Assembly (NCBI GenBank): GCA_903851415.1
Contig: CAINOE010000211.1
Coordinates: 21,937-85,936 of the forward strand
Reading direction: 5' to 3'
DNA length: 64,000 nucleotides
From: an uncultured Rhodopila sp.
GTDB taxonomy: Bacteria > Pseudomonadota > Alphaproteobacteria > Acetobacterales > Acetobacteraceae
The notes under the pieces were generated by a model that saw only the letters and a list, made by a program, of their open reading frames with translations, was not told the origin of the DNA and searched no databases. The position numbers were made by a program, and so were the translations under genes. Of this stretch, positions 60,066 through 64,000 are shown in pieces; within the stretch, counting starts at the first letter, position 1; every line of letters begins with the position of its first letter.

Positions 60066-62495
60066 TCAGTTTTCAGTTGGTTGCGCACCGTTCTCCGGCC
60101 AGCGATGCTTCGGGTAGCGTCCGCGCATGTCGCGGCGGGCATCCGCCCAGGCGCCTTTCCAGAAGCCTGCGAGGTCCGCGGTGACCGCTATCGGCCGCCC
60201 GGCGGGCGACAGCAGCGCCAGCCGCAGCGGGATTTTGCCGCCCGCGAGCCTCGGGGTCTCCGCCATGCCGTAAAACGCCTGCGCGCTGGCGGAGGCCAGA
60301 GGCGGCGATTCCGCGTAGTCGATCGCGGCTCGGCCGGATGGCAGCGGCAGGTGTGTCGGCAGATCCCGGTCCAGCCGCGCGGCGAGGTCCCATGGTATCA
60401 TGCCGCGCAGGATCGCGTGCAGGTCGAGCTTTTCCAGGTCTGACAGGCGGGTGAAGCCGGCGATGAAGGGTGGCAGCCAATCCTGGATCGTGGCTTTCAG
60501 CGCGGTGTCGCTCAGGTCCGGCCAGCCGGTAGCCGGTTCGATGCCGCGCATCAGCGCGACCCGGGCCTGCAATTGGCGGATGGAGTCGGCCCGGGGCAGT
60601 GGACGCAAATCCTGGCTGGCGACGGCAGCGGCCAACAGCTCCGCGATCTGGCCGGGTTGCGCGGTTTCGGTTCGGTCGGACAGGATCAGCGTGCCCAGCC
60701 GGCGGCGGCGGCGGCACAGCACCGTGCCGGACACCGGGTCGAAGCCGGATTCCACCTGCTCGGTGACCCGCGCCGCCAGTGCGGGCGGCAGTTTGTCCGG
60801 GTCCAGCGGAGCGGCGAGCGTGATGCGCGAGGCTGCCTTCAGTTCCAGCGATGCCGCCACCAGCAGCGCTTCCTTCGCCAGCGGGTCGGTTGGCGGCATG
60901 CGGGCGCTGCCGCCGCCGGACAGGCGGAACGATCCCGGCTCGCCGCGGCGCTGGGCGATGCGGTCGGGGAAGGCGGCGGCGAGCAGCGGACCGGGGTCTC
61001 CGGCGGATGGCGTGTCGCGCTTGACGTTCATGCGCCGCCGGTACTGCCCCGCCGCCTGCCGGATCCGCGACAGCGCGCCCCGGTCCGCGTTCGGGTCCCC
61101 GTAGGCGATGGCGGCGAGGCGGGTGGCGATGTCGGCGGGGGCGTCGCGGCTGCGCAGCGGGTCGCGCTCCTCCAGCAGCGCCGCGATGTCGGCGGCGAGG
61201 GCGGCTGCGTCCGCGGTTTCCGCCGCCAGCATCATCGCCGCCAGGCGGGGATGCGCGCCGATGCGGGCCATGTCGCGGCCTTGGGCGGTGATGCGGTCTT
61301 CGGCATCCATGGCGCCGAGGTCCTGCAGCAGCGCGGCGGCGGCGGCCAGCGCTCCGGCGGGCGGGCGATCCTGGAAGCGCAGGTCCGCGGGTTGCGTGCC
61401 CCAGGCGGCGCATTCGAGGACGAGGCCGGATAGCTCGGCTTCGAGGATTTCCGGGCGATCGTAGGCGGGCAGGCCGCGGTGCAGGGCTTGCGACCAAACC
61501 CGGATGGCGGTGCCGGGGGCTTCGCGGCCCGCCCGCCCGGCGCGCTGGTCGGCCGCCGCGCGGGAGATGCGCACGGTGGCGAGGCGGGTCAGGCCGGTGG
61601 CGGGATCGAGGCGCGGGGTGCGTCGCCAGCCTCCGTCCACCACGATGCGCACGCCGGGGACGGTCAGCGAGGTTTCCGCGATCGACGTCGCCAGCACGAC
61701 GCGGCGGGTCTCGGCGGGGCGGAGGGCGCGGTCCTGCTCGGCTGGCGGCAGGTCGCCGTGCAGCGGCAGCACCAGGGCGCCGCAGTTGTCCAGGGCGGAT
61801 TGGGTGCGGCGGATCTCCGCCATGCCCGGCAGGAAGGCGAGGATGTCGCCCTCGTGCTTCGCCAGCGCGGCTCTTATGGCGCGTGCGACGGCGTCGGGGA
61901 GGTCGCGGACATGCGGGATGTCGGATTTCGCGTGCTCGACGGCGACCGGGTGCTGGCGGCCGGCGCTTTCGATGACCTCGGCGCCCATCAGGCCGGACAG
62001 GCGGGCGCCGTCGGCGGTGGCGGACATGGCGAGCAGCCGCAGCTCCGGGCGCAGCATGCGTTGCAGGTCGAGGCACAAGGCCAGGCCGAGATCGGATTCC
62101 AGCGAGCGCTCGTGGATTTCGTCGAGGATGACGGCGGCGACGTTGTCCAGGCCGGGATCGGATTGCAGGCGGCGGAGCAGCAGACCCTCGGTGATGACTT
62201 CGACCCGGGTTTCGGCGGAGCCGGCGCCGTCGAGGCGGGTGCGGTAGCCGATGGTTTTTCCTACCGGTTCATCGCGCAGGAAGGCCATGCGGGCGGCGGC
62301 GGCGCGGGTGGCGAGGCGGCGGGGTTCCAGCATGAGGATGCGGCTGTCGCCTCGCCAGGTGGCTTGCATGAGCGCGAGCGGGACGAGGGTGGTCTTGCCG
62401 GCGCCGGGCGGGGCGACGAGCACGGCGTTGCGGCCGGCGTTCAGCGCGGCGTGCAGGGCGGGGAGGGCGTCGGCGACGGGAAGGTCATGGGGCAC
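60066..62495 (-). CDS. hrpB: ATP-dependent helicase HrpB
   Basis: An 809-residue DEAH-type helicase. Walker A is PPGAGKTTLVP, the DEAH-box reads DEIH, motif III is SAT, and RAGRAGR-type motif VI is in QRAGRAGREAPG. The C-terminal half has the HrpB-specific region. Its cellular role is not settled in most bacteria. About residues 78-124 are present a second time, nearly unchanged, at 63860-64000. Confidence 0.94.
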   Translation of the reverse strand: MPHDLPVADALPALHAALNAGRNAVLVAPPGAGKTTLVPLALMQATWRGDSRILMLEPRRLATRAAAARMAFLRDEPVGKTIGYRTRLDGAGSAETRVEVITEGLLLRRLQSDPGLDNVAAVILDEIHERSLESDLGLALCLDLQRMLRPELRLLAMSATADGARLSGLMGAEVIESAGRQHPVAVEHAKSDIPHVRDLPDAVARAIRAALAKHEGDILAFLPGMAEIRRTQSALDNCGALVLPLHGDLPPAEQDRALRPAETRRVVLATSIAETSLTVPGVRIVVDGGWRRTPRLDPATGLTRLATVRISRAAADQRAGRAGREAPGTAIRVWSQALHRGLPAYDRPEILEAELSGLVLECAAWGTQPADLRFQDRPPAGALAAAAALLQDLGAMDAEDRITAQGRDMARIGAHPRLAAMMLAAETADAAALAADIAALLEERDPLRSRDAPADIATRLAAIAYGDPNADRGALSRIRQAAGQYRRRMNVKRDTPSAGDPGPLLAAAFPDRIAQRRGEPGSFRLSGGGSARMPPTDPLAKEALLVAASLELKAASRITLAAPLDPDKLPPALAARVTEQVESGFDPVSGTVLCRRRRRLGTLILSDRTETAQPGQIAELLAAAVASQDLRPLPRADSIRQLQARVALMRGIEPATGWPDLSDTALKATIQDWLPPFIAGFTRLSDLEKLDLHAILRGMIPWDLAARLDRDLPTHLPLPSGRAAIDYAESPPLASASAQAFYGMAETPRLAGGKIPLRLALLSPAGRPIAVTADLAGFWKGAWADARRDMRGRYPKHRWPENGAQPTEN

Positions 62496-62548
62496 GGTGG
62501 TGGGGTGATAGAGGGTTCGGGGGGCGGCGTCATGGGAAGCTGCGCCGC

Positions 62549-62933
62549 TTATTCCAGCAATGCGGCGATGCGGGCGACGAAACGCCGGGCGGTATCCAGG
62601 GTCGCCGTCGCCAGCTCCGCGGTGACTTTCGCCCCCGGTTCTATTTCGTAGTCGGCGATGAATTTCGGGTTGTAGCTCTGCGAAAGGAAAATCCTGAGAG
62701 CCGGAGCAATGTGCGCATCATCCCTGCTCAGCCTCAGGAATTCCCTGTGGACACCGCCATGCGTTTTCGGTGTCTTCCCGGTCTGCTCGAAGACGAAGGC
62801 TTGCGCGGGCGTGGAATGCGCCGAGATAAGCGGTGCGTCCGGCAGCCTCATGCAGATGGATGGCGAGGATCGATGCTGCATCGGAGAGGAGAGTGTGCGC
62901 CTTTTCGAGATAGTCCGCGGCTTCCGGCTTCAT
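62549..62933 (-). pseudogene. HEPN-domain toxin gene with a frameshift
   Basis: The N-terminal frame gives MKPEAADYLEKAHTLLSDAA and a HEPN-type helix to AYLGAFH; there the reading frame is lost. The other frame resumes the expected QAFVFEQTGKTPKTHGGVHREF and continues to SRDDAHIAPALRIFLSQSYN and a normal HEPN C-terminus. A single extra C around 62803-62812 explains the break. The gene overlaps the MNT gene start/stop in ATGA. Either a dead toxin or a sequencing error. Confidence 0.8.
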
Positions 62934-63253
62934 AGATCAACACCGTCCCGCCGGATTTCGTGCATCAGCGGAGTACGCTCCGACAACGCCCCGGCGGGAT
63001 AGGGTATGGCATCGAAAAAAGCGCCAGTTTCATCAATCATTTCAACGCGTAACCGAGCAAGCCGATCAAGTTCCGCCCATCTGTCGGGAAGCGATTTGAG
63101 AAAGATTGCGACGTCGTAGTCGGACTCGGCGTGGGCGTCGCCGCGTGCCCGGGAGCCGAACAGCACAACCCGGTCCAGTCGATCCCCATACATCCGGCCG
63201 AGTGCCTGCCGGAAGCGGATCAAGGCGGGATCGGTTTCAAGTGACGGACTCAT
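62930..63253 (-). CDS. MNT-type nucleotidyltransferase antitoxin
   Basis: A 107-residue minimal nucleotidyltransferase with the GSRARGDAHAESDYDVAIFL motif (GSxARG and DxD-like residues). In HEPN-MNT pairs the MNT protein adenylylates and neutralises the HEPN RNase. It overlaps the HEPN frame in ATGA. Here the toxin is frameshifted, so the antitoxin appears to outlive its partner. Confidence 0.85.
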   Translation of the reverse strand: MSPSLETDPALIRFRQALGRMYGDRLDRVVLFGSRARGDAHAESDYDVAIFLKSLPDRWAELDRLARLRVEMIDETGAFFDAIPYPAGALSERTPLMHEIRRDGVDL

Positions 63254-63385
63254 GCGTGCGCCTAACGGACCAGCATAGCATCATTGCGGGGCTATCCGAA
63301 GACCGACCGCCACGTCTACAAATGGCGGCCCGGTTGGGATGATGCGTTAGGCGGGTCGCAGGCCGGGGGATGCCGTTCCGCCGGT

Positions 63386-63565
63386 TCAGGAGTTGGTGCC
63401 TTTACCTGCCATCGCACTGCAACAAACCTTCTGCATCACCCAAATGGATACACCAGCTAAGATGAAACCTCCAACTACAACAGCCACCACAGGGGGCGTT
63501 TCGCGCAAAATTTTGCCAGTGGTTTCTGCAATCGTTGTCCCCGTCTCAACGACTGCGCCGACCAT
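63386..63565 (-). CDS. Small membrane protein, 59 residues
   Basis: I found this short frame by reading the minus strand from the ATG at 63565, with AGGTG about 6 bases upstream. The product starts MVGAVVETGTTIAETTGKIL, has one strong helix (VVAVVVGGFILAGVSIWVM) and a cysteine pair, and ends at 63386. The region is AT-richer and has a palindrome just upstream. The reading frame, ribosome site and helix make it a credible gene; function unknown. It might be a type I-like toxin or phage-type membrane peptide. Confidence 0.6.
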   Translation of the reverse strand: MVGAVVETGTTIAETTGKILRETPPVVAVVVGGFILAGVSIWVMQKVCCSAMAGKGTNS

Positions 63566-63588
63566 TCATCACCTGTAAAGAAAAATGT

Positions 63589-63603
63589 TACATTCGTAAT
63601 GTA
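63589..63603. promoter_or_regulatory. Palindromic candidate operator upstream of the 59-residue ORF
   Basis: TACATT-CGT-AATGTA is a perfect 6-bp inverted repeat about 24-38 bases upstream of the ATG at 63565, in an AT-rich patch in otherwise GC-rich DNA. It is placed where an operator or promoter element would be expected. Confidence 0.4.
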
Positions 63604-63697
63604 GCCTTATGGCGGCTGATAGTCAAGGCCCGCAAAGGCCACGGCCACCGGGCCCGTCGGACAGCAAGGCATTGATTCGATCACAGGAGATCAATTG

Positions 63698-63840
63698 GTG
63701 GGAACTCTGACCCTTGATGCCGTTAACGATGAACTGATTGTGCAAGTTGCCGCAGGTGTCGTTGCGAACTCCGGCGGAAGCGGAGCACCGGGAGATTCTC
63801 CGTCAGGTTGTTACCTGCGGTTCGCCGGGCAGGCGGTATG
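63698..63840 (+). pseudogene. FitA-like antitoxin remnant with frameshift
   Basis: A GTG at 63698 with AGGAGA about 9 bases before it begins MGTLTLDAVNDELIVQVAAG, the ribbon-helix-helix start of FitA-type antitoxins. After roughly 25 codons the frame breaks; the other frame supplies TPAEAEHREILRQVV, the typical FitA continuation. The gene then runs into the hrpB fragment, and no PIN toxin follows in the window. Confidence 0.65.
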
Positions 63841-63859
63841 GCGAGATGCGTGGAAAGAT

Positions 63860-64000
63860 GAGGATGACGGCGGCGACGTTCTCCAGGCCGGGATCGGATT
63901 GCAGGCGGCGGAGCAGCAGACCCTCGGTGATGACTTCGACCCGGGTTTCGGCGGAGCCGGCGCCGTCGAGGCGGGTGCGGTAGCCGATGGTTTTTCCTAC
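63860..64000 (-). pseudogene. Second copy of part of hrpB at the window edge
   Basis: These 141 bases match 62124-62264 inside hrpB in the same orientation with one mismatch (63881 versus 62145), at a constant offset of 1736 bases. The left junction is abrupt, in a FitA-like remnant. The match reaches the end of the window, so its full length is unknown. It encodes roughly HrpB residues 78-124. Confidence 0.9.

Noticed and set aside
1..64000. tRNA, rRNA, prophage or complete IS elements
   Set aside because: None were recognised; no cloverleaf-like sequence with a CCA end, no transposase or integrase genes and no structural phage genes are present. A dedicated tRNA scan was not possible here.

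Overview
The window looks like high-GC alphaproteobacterial chromosome, most likely Rhodospirillales and perhaps Acetobacteraceae. This rests on gene content and style (pst/pho operon, methylmalonyl-CoA mutase with MeaB, FdsABG-type formate dehydrogenase, DUF445 and VIT proteins, many ATGA gene overlaps) and on dispersed GTCATGGCCGGGC palindromes. I recognise no rRNA, tRNA, complete insertion sequence, prophage or CRISPR array. The organism appears metabolically versatile, with anaerobic aromatic degradation, formate oxidation and a quinol:fumarate reductase. A purple non-sulfur or facultatively anaerobic lineage is plausible, but that is inference.

Layout. 0-3.7 kb: the end of an anaerobic benzoyl-CoA operon on the minus strand (had-oah-dch-bcrC, with bcrC running off the left edge). 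3.9-10.1 kb: a flavin reductase-like gene, then pstS-pstC-pstA-pstB-phoU-phoB on the minus strand with a Pho-box-like site before pstS. 10.5-21.6 kb: a co-oriented plus-strand block, pckG, frdABCD, mutAB and meaB. Together these cover most of a route between PEP, fumarate, succinate and methylmalonyl-CoA. 21.8-29.7 kb: dut, a small membrane protein, an overlapping exported-hydrolase/membrane spermidine-synthase-like/Tat-type isoaspartyl methyltransferase trio, a broken outer-membrane protein gene, a VIT transporter and a TylF-like methyltransferase.

30-32.7 kb: a divalent-metal module made of an atypical NRAMP-like transporter, a one-helix protein and a channel-less MgtE-N/CBS protein. 32.9-38.9 kb: assorted genes including a secreted beta-propeller, CoxE and XdhC-like maturation factors and an LLM oxidoreductase. 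39.3-41.5 kb: an isolated two-gene module, an AlbA_2/GHKL protein overlapping a ParA ATPase, which is the best candidate here for a poorly described accessory or defence system. 41.9-45.7 kb: DUF445, a zinc ABC transporter (znuC, znuB) behind a Zur-like palindrome and a 33-codon ORF, and DUF899. 45.7-48.5 kb: an accessory mosaic with a secreted CAP-domain protein of lower GC, a Phd/PIN toxin-antitoxin pair, a TrmO remnant and a duplicated scrap of the neighbouring transporter gene.

48.5-56.3 kb: an OFA-type oxalate/formate transporter and the formate dehydrogenase genes fdsG-fdsB-fdsA-fdhD-fdsD. 56.4-62.5 kb: HtrA protease-response regulator-histidine kinase operon and the helicase hrpB. 62.5-64 kb: decaying toxin-antitoxin remains (MNT with a frameshifted HEPN partner, a frameshifted FitA-like antitoxin), a 59-codon membrane protein with a palindromic upstream site, and a nearly perfect 140-bp second copy of part of hrpB that reaches the window edge.

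Large palindromes of one family sit inside two operons (pstS/pstC and fdsA/fdhD) and in at least four other gaps.
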